Below, one piece after another: positions 53,031 through 63,414 of a DNA stretch of 64,000 bases. Each line of letters begins with the position of its first letter. The first letter of the stretch is position 1. The notes under the pieces were generated by a model. The model was not told the DNA's origin. It did no database searches and worked only from the letters and a program-made list of their open reading frames with translations. The position numbers and the translations under genes are program-made. The stretch is from Geobacter sp. OR-1 (GTDB taxonomy: Bacteria; Desulfobacterota; Desulfuromonadia; Geobacterales; DSM-12255), in assembly GCF_000813145.1 (NCBI RefSeq), contig NZ_BAZF01000017.1, positions 27,204-91,203 on the forward strand. The letters are read 5' to 3'.

Positions 53031-54078
53031 TCGGGGACGGGTCGGAGAAGAAGCGGTTTTCCTGCTCCAGGACCCGGATGAAGGTGGTGCGTTTCGTCAG
53101 CTCCTTTAGGGCGCCGGCGCCGACATAGGTGCAGGCGGAACGAACGCCGCCGAGGATGTCCTTGACGGTTTCCTCTATTGGCCCGCGGTACGGGACTTCA
53201 ACGGTTTTACCCTCTGAGGCCCGGTACCGGGGCACTCCGCCGCTGTGTCTCGACATGGCCGTGGCCGAGCTCATGCCGTAGAATATCTTGTAACTCCTGC
53301 CGTCGCGTTCCGCGAGTTCCCCCCCGCACTCGTCATGACCGGCAAACATCCCGCCCAGCATGACGAAATCCGCGCCGGCGCCGAACGCCTTGGCCACATC
53401 CCCCGGACAGGTGCAGCCGCCGTCGGAGATGATTCTCCCCCCCAGGCCATGGGCGGCATCGGCGCATTCGATGACCGCGGAGAGCTGTGGATATCCGACT
53501 CCGGCCTTCAACCTCGTGGTGCAGACCGAGCCTGGGCCGATCCCGACCTTGACGATATCGGCACCGGAAAGCAGCAGTTCCTCGACCATTTCGCCGGTCA
53601 CCACGTTCCCCGCCACAATGGTTTTGTCCGGAAACGCCTCCCTGACCTTGAGGACGAATTCCACAAAGGTTTCCGTGTAACCGTTTGCCACATCTATGCA
53701 GATGAAGTCGAGTGCCTGGTGGCTCCCCATGATGCTGACCAGTTTGGCGAAATCTTCAGCCGAGGTGCCGGACGTGACCATGATGTTGGCACTGACCGGC
53801 GAGCCGCAGCTGTTCAGGAAGCTGTCCCACTCCTGGGGGGTGTAATGCTTGTGAATGGCTGTCAACAGTCCGTGTCGCGCAAGGACTCCGGCCACTTCAA
53901 AGGTGCCGATGGTGTCCATGTTTGAGGCAATGACCGGGATCCCGCTCCATTCCTTTCTGCTGTGCAGGAAGGTATAGCTCCTGGCAAGATCGACCTGAGA
54001 ACGGCTCTTGAGATTCGAGCGCTTCGGCCTGATCAGGACATCCTTGAACCCCAGCTTCATGTCGGTTTCAACCCGCAT
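53020..54078 (-). CDS. guaC: GMP reductase
   Basis: A 352-residue IMPDH/GMPR-fold enzyme converting GMP to IMP with [24 protein letters not shown] at the N-terminus, catalytic Cys in [54 protein letters not shown], and [15 protein letters not shown]. There is no CBS insert, which separates it from IMP dehydrogenase, and the length fits GuaC. Confidence 0.94.
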   Translation of the reverse strand: MRVETDMKLGFKDVLIRPKRSNLKSRSQVDLARSYTFLHSRKEWSGIPVIASNMDTIGTFEVAGVLARHGLLTAIHKHYTPQEWDSFLNSCGSPVSANIMVTSGTSAEDFAKLVSIMGSHQALDFICIDVANGYTETFVEFVLKVREAFPDKTIVAGNVVTGEMVEELLLSGADIVKVGIGPGSVCTTRLKAGVGYPQLSAVIECADAAHGLGGRIISDGGCTCPGDVAKAFGAGADFVMLGGMFAGHDECGGELAERDGRSYKIFYGMSSATAMSRHSGGVPRYRASEGKTVEVPYRGPIEETVKDILGGVRSACTYVGAGALKELTKRTTFIRVLEQENRFFSDPSPITP

Positions 54079-54094
54079 TGCTCCCCCGTTTTAA

Positions 54095-56020
54095 TCAGGC
54101 AAATTTTGCCACTACTATGGAGACATCGTCCTGGAACGTATTGGTAACGGTAAAGGCGGAGAGTTCCTTGAACAGCTCGTCGATGATCGTGCCGGGCTCT
54201 TCCGAGGCCTTGTCGCTAATGACCGTCTTGAACCGCTCCAATCCGAAGAGTTCGCCGTCAGGATTGCGTGATTCAATTATGCCGTCGGTGAAAAGCACGA
54301 GGAGATCGCCCTCATGAATGGCAATTTGTTGTTCTTCGCAGGGAAAGCCGATCTGGACCCCAAGTACCAGACCTTCCGCATCGAGCTCGGAAAAGGAACG
54401 ATCCGCCCCGTGAAAAAGCAGCGGCGGGTTGTGGCCGGCGTTTGCGTAGCTCAGGAGCCTGCTCTGCGAGTCATAACGGGCGTAAAAAATGGTGACAAAA
54501 AGCTCTGCCCTGGTCAGGTCTTCGTAAAGAAGCCTCCCCAGCCTCTGGAGGATTTCAGCGACCGAGATATCAGTGGTGTAGAGCGAGTGGAGCAACCCCC
54601 TGGCTTCCGCCATGATGAGTGCAGAGCCAACGCTGTGTCCGGTGACGTCGGCGATGACGAGGTCGATCCCGTTGGCCCCGCGCTGGAAGTAATCGTAATA
54701 GTCTCCACCGACGTGCGAGGCGGCAACCAGATTCCCGGCAATCTTCACTCCCGGAATGGCGGGGGGGTGCTCGGGAAGCAGTGCCAGCTGGATCTTTTTC
54801 CCTACCTCCATCTCCAGCACCATCTGGGCATTTTCCAGCAGGGCTCTTTCCGCCATCTTTCTCTGGGTGATGTCCTGTTTGATGGCGATGTAGTAGCGGA
54901 TCTCGGCGTTTCTTCCCCGGACCGGGGTGATGGTTTGTTCCTCGGTATAGAAGGAGCCGTCCTTGCGGCGATTGACCATCTCGCCGTGCCAGACCTTTCC
55001 TTCGGAGATATTGCGCCACAGATCGGCATAGAATTCCTGATCATGCTTCCCTGATTTGAGAATGTTCAGGGAACGGCCTGTTATTTCGTTCGGCGGGTAG
55101 CCGGTAAGGGATTCGAACGCCGGGTTTGCCCACAAAGCCTTGCCGTTTACGTCGGTTATGACAATGGCGTTGGCAGCGGCATTGAGCGCGGTGCTCTGGA
55201 GCAGCAACTCCTCTTCGGCCTGCTTGCGCTCGGTGATGTCGCTGACCAGCCCGTCGTACGCCACCAGATTGCCGGCGGTGTTATATCTCGGGACCACGGT
55301 GTTGATGACCCACCGGATGGTCCCGTCCTTGCGGATGATCCGGTGTTCCGCCGGACTGACCTCTTCCCGGGCCGCAATCTTTCTGGACAGCTCCTGGACC
55401 AGTTCCCGGTCTTCATCGAGTATCATCTCGTACCAGAGATCCGGATTTGCCGTATATTCCTCTGATGTGTAACCCGTAACCGCATAACAGCCCGGTCCAT
55501 GAGAGGTTGATACGACAACGCTGTTTTCCACCCTGACATGATAGATGTAGTCGGTAACGGCATTGACCAGGCGCTTGTATCTCTGCTCGCTCTTAATCAG
55601 TTCCGCTTCGGCAAGCTTCTTTCCCCTTCGGGTTTCGGCCTCCTGAAGCTCGCGCTCAATGGCTGGAATCAATCGTGATATCGAACCCTTGATCAGATAG
55701 TCGTTGGCTCCCAGTTTCATCGCTTCAACTGCGGTGTCTTCTCCTATCCGCCCGGAAATGATGATGAAAGGGAGGTCAAGGTCGCGCTCCCTCAAGATCT
55801 TCAGGGCGGTGAGGCCGTTGAAGACCGGAAGCACGTAATCGGAAATCACCATGTCCCACTGTTGCGTCTCCAGGGCTGTGATCATCTCTGACTCGGTTTC
55901 GACGCGGAGGTACTCCGGGTCATACCCCCCCTTGTGGAGCGCATGAAGCAGGAGGATGGTATCTTCCTCCGAATCCTCGACTATGAGTATCCTGATGGTA
56001 CGGTTCATAACATCCGTCAT
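54095..56020 (-). CDS. Response regulator with PAS domains and SpoIIE-type phosphatase output
   Basis: About 641 residues: receiver domain (RILIVEDSEEDTILLL; phospho-Asp in VISDYVLPVFNG), two PAS domains (SNKR-type and the second with LTGYPPNEITGRSLNILKSG), then a PP2C/SpoIIE phosphatase (HVGGDYYDYF, IADVTGHSVGSALIMAEARG, NAGHNPPLL, LVLFTDGIIESRN). It should dephosphorylate an anti-sigma-factor antagonist in a partner-switching pathway. Start uncertain: ATG 56020 or 56008, both near the receiver; frames further upstream overlap the divergent DUF2288 gene. Confidence 0.88.
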   Translation of the reverse strand: MTDVMNRTIRILIVEDSEEDTILLLHALHKGGYDPEYLRVETESEMITALETQQWDMVISDYVLPVFNGLTALKILRERDLDLPFIIISGRIGEDTAVEAMKLGANDYLIKGSISRLIPAIERELQEAETRRGKKLAEAELIKSEQRYKRLVNAVTDYIYHVRVENSVVVSTSHGPGCYAVTGYTSEEYTANPDLWYEMILDEDRELVQELSRKIAAREEVSPAEHRIIRKDGTIRWVINTVVPRYNTAGNLVAYDGLVSDITERKQAEEELLLQSTALNAAANAIVITDVNGKALWANPAFESLTGYPPNEITGRSLNILKSGKHDQEFYADLWRNISEGKVWHGEMVNRRKDGSFYTEEQTITPVRGRNAEIRYYIAIKQDITQRKMAERALLENAQMVLEMEVGKKIQLALLPEHPPAIPGVKIAGNLVAASHVGGDYYDYFQRGANGIDLVIADVTGHSVGSALIMAEARGLLHSLYTTDISVAEILQRLGRLLYEDLTRAELFVTIFYARYDSQSRLLSYANAGHNPPLLFHGADRSFSELDAEGLVLGVQIGFPCEEQQIAIHEGDLLVLFTDGIIESRNPDGELFGLERFKTVISDKASEEPGTIIDELFKELSAFTVTNTFQDDVSIVVAKFA

Positions 56021-56154
56021 TCGTAGGCATGGTCTGACTGACAGTAATATTGTAATGGCCATTTTCAAAAGATCAAAGCGTCGATGCAATTTTGCGGCGG
56101 TTTGGTTATAATGACCGCTCTTAAGGTCGAACTCGGTTGAAACGGAGGGGTAAT

Positions 56155-56445
56155 GTGAGTAGGACACAGGAAAATCTTTCCCTTGAAATTGAAACGGCAA
56201 GGTGGGAATGGTTGAAGCCACACAACGAGCGGGAGGCGCTGTTCGCGGTTTCGCCCGACCTTGATCTGGCCCATGTGGGGGAGCGGGTAGCGGCAGACGA
56301 TGCCGTTACGGTGGAGCGCTGGCTGGCATCGCACCTTCTGGCCAGGCCGACAGCGGCGCAGGTGGCCGAGTGGGACAAAAACCCGGCGACCGGTTTTTCG
56401 ATGCTTATCGTCTCGCCGTTTGTACTTATTCAGGAAAAGGAGTGA
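56155..56445 (+). CDS. DUF2288 family protein
   Basis: A 96-residue acidic protein: LSLEIETARWEWLKPHNEREALFAVSPDLDLAHVGERVAADDAVTVERWL, matching DUF2288 as far as I recognise it. Start at GTG 56155 with GGAGGGG upstream; an apparent TTG start would include that site. Divergent from the REC-phosphatase gene. Function unknown. Confidence 0.82.
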   Translation: MSRTQENLSLEIETARWEWLKPHNEREALFAVSPDLDLAHVGERVAADDAVTVERWLASHLLARPTAAQVAEWDKNPATGFSMLIVSPFVLIQEKE

Positions 56446-56528
56446 AGGAAATTTTCATGCATCCGGCCGGGCATGCTGCTATACTCCTTCAACCCGAAGG
56501 CACCAGCCCCGTCGAAAGGAATTCTATC

Positions 56529-57188
56529 ATGGACACAACTCTTGACGATATCGAAGTCCGAGTTCTCGGTTGCCTTATCGAGAAGGAACTGACCACGCCG
56601 GAATATTATCCGCTGTCGCTCAACTCTCTGACCAATGCGTGCAACCAGAAGTCCAACCGCGATCCGGTCATGGCGCTCCAGGAAACGGATGTGGTCAAGG
56701 CCCTGGATTCGCTCCGGTTCAAACGGTTTGCCCGTGTGGCCGGTGATTCCGGCCGGGTGGCCAAATACCGGCACTCGCTTGCAGAAAGCCTGCGGCTCGA
56801 TCCTTCTGCCCTGGCAGTTATTGCGGAACTGCTCCTGCGCGGCCCTCAGACAGTCGGAGAGCTTCGGACGCGAGGAGAGCGGATGGCCCCATTTGAAGAT
56901 CTGGCATCGGTGGAAATGGTGCTGCAGGAACTCATGGATCTGAATCCGCCGCTGGTGGCAAAGTTAGCCCGGCAACCTGGCCGGAAAGAGGCCCGTTATG
57001 CCCACTTTTTCTCCGGAATGCCGGTGGTTGCCGAAGAGGATTCCCTGGCGCCGGCCGAACCGGCCCGGTTGAAAGTGATGGCCGAGGAGGAGCGTTTCGC
57101 CCGGCTCGAAGAAGAGGTCCGCTCCCTTCGTAGCGAGGTTGACGAGTTGCGGAGTGTGGTGCAGGAATTCCGGGCCCAGTTCGAGTAG
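56529..57188 (+). CDS. YceH family protein (DUF480)
   Basis: A 219-residue protein with two winged-helix domains: EVRVLGCLIEKELTTPEYYPLSLNSLTNACNQKSNRDPVM and a second (VIAELLLRGPQTVGELRTRGERMAPFEDLASVE), ending in an acidic coiled coil (residues about 185-219). ATG at 56529 follows AAAGGA; the frame extends upstream without a better start. Conserved family without an assigned role. Confidence 0.92.
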   Translation: MDTTLDDIEVRVLGCLIEKELTTPEYYPLSLNSLTNACNQKSNRDPVMALQETDVVKALDSLRFKRFARVAGDSGRVAKYRHSLAESLRLDPSALAVIAELLLRGPQTVGELRTRGERMAPFEDLASVEMVLQELMDLNPPLVAKLARQPGRKEARYAHFFSGMPVVAEEDSLAPAEPARLKVMAEEERFARLEEEVRSLRSEVDELRSVVQEFRAQFE

Positions 57189-57210
57189 TCACGATGGTTA
57201 TGGAAAGCCC

Positions 57211-57819
57211 ATGTTGACTGTCGAGCAGATTCGCCATCGCCTTGCAACGGTGAAAATCGATGTGCAGGTCACGGACCATCGTTCCCCTACTGCAGTGGCG
57301 CTGATCCTGAGAGCGGGGCCGGGTGGTCCGGAGGTCTTTTTTATCCAGAGAGCGGCAGACGAGCGCGACCCCTGGTCCGGCAATATCGGTTTTCCTGGCG
57401 GCCGGTTTCAGGAGGGTGATAAGGACCTGCGTGGCGCAGCGGTGCGCGAGACCATGGAAGAAGTGGGGATTGACCTGGAATCAGCTGCTGAGCCGCTCGG
57501 TCGTTTATCGGACATCGTCGGTGCCCATCTGCCGGTCAGGGTCGCCTGTTTTGTCTACCATCTGCATGAGGCGCCCGGTATTGCACTGAATCCGGAAGTA
57601 AGCGATGCCTTTTGGGTACCTCTTGCCGCCCTTGCCGATCCCGGCAATCATGAACAGGCCGAAGTGCGGTTCGACGGGAAAACCCTTGTTACGCCTGCTA
57701 TCCGTCTGCCCCTTCGGGACAAGCCGGTCTTGTGGGGGATAACTTACCGACTGATCTGCCAGTTTATGGCCATCGTCCGGTTAAGGTCTTTTATTTGCGA
57801 TGAAGGGAGCAAACTCTGA
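57211..57819 (+). CDS. Nudix hydrolase, CoA pyrophosphatase-like
   Basis: A 202-residue Nudix enzyme. The box G-x5-E-x7-R-E-x2-E-E-x-G is complete: GGRFQEGDKDLRGAAVRETMEEVGI. It is preceded by DPWSGNIGFPGGR, the extended motif of NudL-type CoA and nucleoside-diphosphate hydrolases. ATG at 57211, 22 bp after yceH. Its stop overlaps the next start by one base. Confidence 0.9.
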   Translation: MLTVEQIRHRLATVKIDVQVTDHRSPTAVALILRAGPGGPEVFFIQRAADERDPWSGNIGFPGGRFQEGDKDLRGAAVRETMEEVGIDLESAAEPLGRLSDIVGAHLPVRVACFVYHLHEAPGIALNPEVSDAFWVPLAALADPGNHEQAEVRFDGKTLVTPAIRLPLRDKPVLWGITYRLICQFMAIVRLRSFICDEGSKL

Positions 57820-58577
57820 TGAATCGATTAATACGCGCAATTGCAGTGAATCTGATCTGTTACCTGTTGGCTGCCGGGTCCTCTGCATTTGCAGCAGCGG
57901 CGCCGTGCACCCCTCTGACTATGGCCTCCCGCGCCATGCCCGCGGCCAGCGACGGCAAGGCCTACAAAGAGCCGGTGCAACGGTTCGGCGGCGTTCCGCC
58001 CGTTTCATTCATGGTGACTTCCGGAATGCTCCCGCCAGGGTTGAAGCTGTCCCCTACTGGAGAGCTTGCCGGCATTCCGACATCTGCCGGGTTATACGAA
58101 TTCACGGTTGCGGTAACGGATAGCTGTCGGCCGCTGGGACAGAGCGCATCGGCCGTCCTGTCACTGTTTGTCAACAAAAAGGGTGAATCACTGGCCGGCC
58201 CGGAATTGTCGGTTGTCCGCAAGGCGCCGCTGAAGGTCAGCACCGAAGTCTTTCCGAACAAGGTGAATATTTCGGCCGGACCGGATACCAAGGTTGTCCT
58301 TCGGTACCAACTGACTGCGCAACCGGCTGAGACAGCGACACTGGAGTCGCCAGGGGTCTCTTTCGTAGTTAACGGTTCTGTGGCCGAAACAATGGCGGCG
58401 CCGTTGACCGTTGTCTTGGTCAATGGTGCCGGGGTCGTGGAAGAGACGGTCAGGATATCGCAACGGGCACTGGATCTTGCTGCCAGGGAAAAAGCGGCAA
58501 AAATAGTTTTCAGCCGGGCGTTTATAGGGCGCAAGACCACTACGATTGCCGTAGTGGAATTCCTGACCGGCCAGTGA
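57819..58577 (+). CDS. Exported putative Ig (He_PIG) domain protein
   Basis: A 252-residue protein with a signal peptide (MNRLIRAIAVNLICYLLAAGSSAFAA). Residues 45-115 fit a putative Ig domain: PPVSFMVTSGMLPPGLKLSPTGELAGIPTSAGLYEFTVAVTDS. The C-terminal half is beta-rich and unassigned. It overlaps the Nudix stop by one base (TGATG), so translation is coupled. Function unknown. Confidence 0.82.
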   Translation: MNRLIRAIAVNLICYLLAAGSSAFAAAAPCTPLTMASRAMPAASDGKAYKEPVQRFGGVPPVSFMVTSGMLPPGLKLSPTGELAGIPTSAGLYEFTVAVTDSCRPLGQSASAVLSLFVNKKGESLAGPELSVVRKAPLKVSTEVFPNKVNISAGPDTKVVLRYQLTAQPAETATLESPGVSFVVNGSVAETMAAPLTVVLVNGAGVVEETVRISQRALDLAAREKAAKIVFSRAFIGRKTTTIAVVEFLTGQ

Positions 58578-58599
58578 CGTCATCTTGAGGAGTCCAGTT

Positions 58600-59334
58600 A
58601 TGGAAAACGAAGAGAAATTGCAGCCGACTTGTGCGAAATGTGTGGGCGTCTGGCAGAAAAGCGGCACCACCAACTGCTGGAGCGGAGATCCGGCCACAGC
58701 CCCGCCCAGGCCGGGCAACTGTCCTGCAGAGACAAGCCCGGCGGTGATCAGGGAGTCATTCGCCCGCTATACGGACGACAGCGAGGACGCCAGACTGGCC
58801 TTTGTCGCCGCCCAGGTCGAAGGGCTCTGTTATCAGCCGGTCCCTGGGAGCGATGCGGTAAATGCCCGCTGGACAAGAGTTGAGGATACCGTTGCCCTGG
58901 CAAAACTGATGGGTTGGAAGAAGATCGGGATTGCAACCTGCATCGGGTTGTTATACGAGGCCGAGCAGCTCACGGCGATCCTGAAGGCGCAGGGGCTGGA
59001 ACCGCTGTCGGTCTGCTGCAAGGCAGGGAGCATAGACAAACTGGAACTGGGGCTGGCGGAACAGGACAAGGTTCGCCCGGGGACCTTTGAGCCGGCATGC
59101 AACCCGATTGCCCAGGCAGAGCTGTGCAACGCAGCCGGTACCGACATGAACCTGATCGTCGGCCTGTGCGTCGGCCACGACATGCTCTTCAACAAGTACT
59201 CGAATGCGCCGGTATCAACCCTGGTCTGCAAAGACCGGGTAACAGGCCACAATCCGGTTTCGGTCCTGTACGGTCAGAATTTCTACTACAAACGGCTGCA
59301 GAAGCAGGCTGTGATCATGCCGGAAAAGGTTTAG
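58600..59334 (+). CDS. DUF1847 family cysteine-rich protein
   Basis: A 244-residue protein with an N-terminal metal site (CAKCVGVW, then CW and CPAE) and further conserved cysteines (VCCKAG, EPACNPIAQAELCN, VGLCVGHDMLFNKYS, VCKDRVTGHNP). This matches DUF1847, a family of anaerobes thought to hold Fe-S or other metal centres. ATG at 58600 after GAGGAG. It ends 6 bp from the convergent thpR stop. Confidence 0.9.
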   Translation: MENEEKLQPTCAKCVGVWQKSGTTNCWSGDPATAPPRPGNCPAETSPAVIRESFARYTDDSEDARLAFVAAQVEGLCYQPVPGSDAVNARWTRVEDTVALAKLMGWKKIGIATCIGLLYEAEQLTAILKAQGLEPLSVCCKAGSIDKLELGLAEQDKVRPGTFEPACNPIAQAELCNAAGTDMNLIVGLCVGHDMLFNKYSNAPVSTLVCKDRVTGHNPVSVLYGQNFYYKRLQKQAVIMPEKV

Positions 59335-59340
59335 GCTGAT

Positions 59341-59871
59341 TCAGCTGAATGTTTTTACCTTGCGGTGAATCGCCCCTTGCTGCGTGAGACTGCTTGCATA
59401 GAGATGGAAGGCTGTTATGGCGATCGGCCCGGCGTGGAACCCGGTATTCCTGGCCTCAAACTCCCTGACCGTTTCTGGCGGGACCTCCTTGAGGCGGGCA
59501 ATGGTCAGATGGGGCGAGAAGCTCCGCTCCTCGGGTAGAACTCCGGCAGAGACGCAGGCCTTTTCCACAGCCTCCTGCAGTGAAAGCATATCCGGCGGGG
59601 CCTCGATACCGAGCCAGAGAACCCTTGGAAGCCCGCGCGGCGGAAAATGGCCGATTGCTCTGAGGTTAAGATCGAAGTGCCTGGTGTAAACCATTGCCAG
59701 CCGCTCGATGATTTTCTGCTCCAGCTCTTGATCGGCATCGCCGATGAAGCGGAGAGTGATATGGAGCTGATGTTCGGGCACCCATCTGAATCCCGGGCTG
59801 TCTGTCCTCACATCTAGGATCTGGCGCCTGATATCTTCAGGAAGATCGATTGCCACAAAAAGTCGGTTCAT
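59341..59871 (-). CDS. thpR: RNA 2',3'-cyclic phosphodiesterase
   Basis: A 176-residue 2H phosphoesterase with both HxTx motifs: HITLRFIGD and HLTIARLKE. The opening MNRLFVAIDLPEDIRRQIL is typical of ThpR/LigT. It opens 2',3'-cyclic phosphate ends of RNA in vitro. It starts 9 bp after the CapA-like gene stop, probably in one operon. Confidence 0.94.
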   Translation of the reverse strand: MNRLFVAIDLPEDIRRQILDVRTDSPGFRWVPEHQLHITLRFIGDADQELEQKIIERLAMVYTRHFDLNLRAIGHFPPRGLPRVLWLGIEAPPDMLSLQEAVEKACVSAGVLPEERSFSPHLTIARLKEVPPETVREFEARNTGFHAGPIAITAFHLYASSLTQQGAIHRKVKTFS

Positions 59872-59880
59872 TTCTGCTCC

Positions 59881-60939
59881 TTATCGGCTGGCAAACCGCA
59901 TGGGCCGGTTGGTGCCGGAAAGCATGAACCGCCCGCCGCTTTCGGAAAAAACGACGTTCATTCCTTTGGAAAGACCATTGAGTCGCGCAATCAATTTGTG
60001 CCCCTGTACCCCGCTTAACACCGTGGGCTGATATCTGGTTTCCCGATTCAGGACGTTTAATGGAATAACCTCGACATTGCTTACCCCCCGATCCAGGGTG
60101 ATCCTGGCAATAATGCTCCTATCCGAAGCGTGGCTGGCACTTCCGAAGGCAAAATTGCCGAGGCTGTAGAAAATCACCCCGTTGCGATACCGCTCGACCC
60201 CCTGCAATACGTGCGGATGATGCCCCAGGACAATGTCGGCGCCTGAATCTATTGCCAGTCTTGCTGCCCTGACCTGATAAGGCTTCGGGGTTGCCGCAAG
60301 TTCCCGCCCCCAGTGAAACGAGACAACCACATGATCTGCCTGTTGCCGGGCCGCCTTTATATCGTTAGAGACACTGGCTGCATATCCCGGTGCGGTTCCC
60401 TGCCGCGCCGGCCCCGCAAAGAACTCCTTCGGAAAGGTAAGTGAATAGGCGAGAAAGGCGATCCGTTTACCCCGGGTTTCCACTATTGCCGGGGCTCTGG
60501 CGGTCGCAAGGTTTTCCCCTGCCCCGGTATGCTTAATCCCGTTAGCTTTGAGGTGCAGCACGGTATCAGCCAGCCCTTGGGCGCCGTAATCGAGAATATG
60601 ATTATTGGCGAGTGTGAGGACCAAGAAGCCGGCGTCTCGCAGGGACTTGGCAGTTTCGGGCGGCGCCCGGAAGCGAAACCGCTTATCGATATACTCATTG
60701 CCTCTTCCGGTGATGGGGGCTTCGAGATTACCGATTGCGATATGACTCCCTTTCAGGATGTCCCTGGTTGCGGCAAAGGGAAAGGAATAACCAAATTTCC
60801 GGTAAACAGGGCGGGCGCTGCCGTCCAGCATGATATCGCCGACAGCGGTTAGAATTACTTCTTCACCCGTGGCGGCAAGGGGGGTGAATAGGTTCAGCAG
60901 CAGGAAGGCAATCAGGAACGTAAGCTGAAGTTGTCGCAT
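59881..60939 (-). CDS. CapA family exported metallophosphatase-fold protein
   Basis: A 352-residue protein with a signal peptide (MRQLQLTFLIAFLLLNLFTPLAATG) and a CapA/PgsA domain: LTAVGDIMLDGSARPVYRK (metal Asp), IGNLEAPIT, LANNHILDYGAQGL, VVSFHWGREL, and DIVLGHHPHVLQGVERY. Similar proteins assist poly-gamma-glutamate capsule synthesis, but no pgs or cap genes are nearby. Divergent from serS. Confidence 0.9.
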   Translation of the reverse strand: MRQLQLTFLIAFLLLNLFTPLAATGEEVILTAVGDIMLDGSARPVYRKFGYSFPFAATRDILKGSHIAIGNLEAPITGRGNEYIDKRFRFRAPPETAKSLRDAGFLVLTLANNHILDYGAQGLADTVLHLKANGIKHTGAGENLATARAPAIVETRGKRIAFLAYSLTFPKEFFAGPARQGTAPGYAASVSNDIKAARQQADHVVVSFHWGRELAATPKPYQVRAARLAIDSGADIVLGHHPHVLQGVERYRNGVIFYSLGNFAFGSASHASDRSIIARITLDRGVSNVEVIPLNVLNRETRYQPTVLSGVQGHKLIARLNGLSKGMNVVFSESGGRFMLSGTNRPMRFASR

Positions 60940-60956
60940 AAATGCACCAAAAATCG

Positions 60957-60985
60957 TTGACTTGTATCACTGCTGATGCTATGAA
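60957..60985 (+). promoter_or_regulatory. Sigma-70 promoter of serS
   Basis: TTGACT (60957-60962), 17-bp spacer, TATGAA (60980-60985), about 39 bp before the serS ATG. Confidence 0.7.
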
Positions 60986-61011
60986 ATACAACTTCGCACG
61001 ACCCTTTGTAA

Positions 61012-62295
<1,284 letters not shown>

Positions 62296-62450
62296 TCATT
62301 CGGGGATCTTTGTTAACTCCATGAACCACCAAGAGAATTAGATTTTTGGATTGCAAATCAAAAATAGAAGTGTTACATGTAGCTTTCGCATTGGGCTCAT
62401 GGTTTTACCCGGATGTTTCGATGGGAATGTTTCTCTGGTAAATGCAGCAC

Positions 62451-62536
62451 GGAGGGATGGCCGAGTGGCTTAAGGCGGCGGTCTTGAAAACCGTTGAACG
62501 AAAGTTCCGTGGGTTCAAATCCTACTCCCTCCGCCA
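62451..62536 (+). tRNA. tRNA-Ser (UGA)
   Basis: 86 nt with 7-bp acceptor stem GGAGGGA/TCCCTCC, encoded CCA, a long variable arm, and anticodon TGA at 62485-62487 (CTTGAAA loop). Confidence 0.95.
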
Positions 62537-62561
62537 AAATTAGATTGTGCATATCTGTTAT

Positions 62562-62654
62562 GGAGAGATGGCCGAGTAGGTCGAAGGCGCTCGCCTGCTA
62601 AGCGAGTATACTGGGAAACCGGTATCGAGGGTTCGAATCCCTCTCTCTCCGCCA
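62562..62654 (+). tRNA. tRNA-Ser (GCU)
   Basis: 93 nt with acceptor GGAGAGA/TCTCTCC, encoded CCA, a long variable arm, and anticodon GCT at 62597-62599 (CTGCTAA loop). Confidence 0.95.
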
Positions 62655-62678
62655 GTCTAACGAGATGGAAGGCAATTA

Positions 62679-63182
62679 GTGGAGGAGATGTTGAGGTCAA
62701 TCGCAAAAATTATGCTCTGCGCATGTTTAGGCGGAGCGGTCGCTCTGGCTGGGTGCGGTAAAAAAGAAGAGAAAAAGACGGTTTCTCCATCCGAACCAAC
62801 TGGGCAGGCTATTTCCAGAAAAGAGACGACGGTAGCAGTTCCCGACATTGTAAAGGGAAAGTGGAAGGCGGTAAAAATAGGGGTAACGAACAAGAATAAC
62901 AATAAAGAAACGGATTATTTTATTGATATCGGTTCGACCTTCACAATTCCCAACACGACACTGGCAATTAAAGTAGAAAGTTTTCTCCCCCACTTCACGA
63001 TGGAGGGGACAACACTAACATCGGCAACAAATGATCCCAAAAACCCTGCTGCTCAGGTCAGGATCACCGAAGGCGGTAAAGAGATTTTCAAGGGTTGGCT
63101 TTTTGCCCTTTATCCAACTACCCATGCGTTCCAGCACCCGGTATATGGATTCTCGCTGGTGGATTTTGTGCCGGCAAACTGA
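62679..63182 (+). CDS. DUF2155-type lipoprotein
   Basis: A 167-residue lipoprotein: signal with lipobox LAGC (MLCACLGGAVALAGC), a charged linker (KKEEKKT), and a domain of about 100 residues (VPDIVKGKWKAVKIGV, DIGSTFTIPNTTLAIKVESFLPHF, KEIFKGWLFALYPTTHAFQHP) that matches DUF2155. Start GTG at 62679 has GGAAGG six bases upstream; ATG 62688 is also possible. Function unknown; located in the envelope. Confidence 0.85.
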   Translation: MEEMLRSIAKIMLCACLGGAVALAGCGKKEEKKTVSPSEPTGQAISRKETTVAVPDIVKGKWKAVKIGVTNKNNNKETDYFIDIGSTFTIPNTTLAIKVESFLPHFTMEGTTLTSATNDPKNPAAQVRITEGGKEIFKGWLFALYPTTHAFQHPVYGFSLVDFVPAN

Positions 63183-63200
63183 ATTGCATAGAACAATTTT

Positions 63201-63277
63201 GCGCCCGTAGCTCAGCTGGATAGAGCACAAGACTACGAATCTTGGGGCCGGGAGTTCGAATCTCTCCGGGCGCGCCA
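63201..63277 (+). tRNA. tRNA-Arg (ACG), integration site
   Basis: 77 nt with acceptor GCGCCCG/CGGGCGC, encoded CCA, and anticodon ACG in GACTACGAATC. Directly followed by a terminator and an integrase gene, so its 3' half is probably the attachment site of the element that begins here. Confidence 0.93.
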
Positions 63278-63295
63278 TTTAAAACCCCCAAAAAG

Positions 63296-63335
63296 TTGTC
63301 AGCGATAAGTTAATAAAATCGCTGACAATTTTTTT
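63296..63335 (+). terminator. Strong terminator after tRNA-Arg
   Basis: TTGTCAGCGAT ... ATCGCTGACAA perfect 11-bp stem followed by seven T. Confidence 0.9.
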
Positions 63336-63342
63336 GTTCAGT

Positions 63343-63389
63343 GTTTCCCGAATTACACTTTCCGGTTAACTGGAAACATTTCGGGAAAC
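63343..63389. repeat. Nested inverted repeats upstream of the integrase
   Basis: Outer arms GTTTCCCGAA (63343-63352) and TTCGGGAAAC (63380-63389) are perfect complements. They enclose a near-palindrome TTTCCGGTTAACTGGAAA (63359-63376). The position between the tRNA and the integrase suggests recombinase, excisionase or repressor binding. Confidence 0.6.
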
Positions 63390-63414
63390 ATTAGAGCATC
63401 CACGGGGTTATTTT

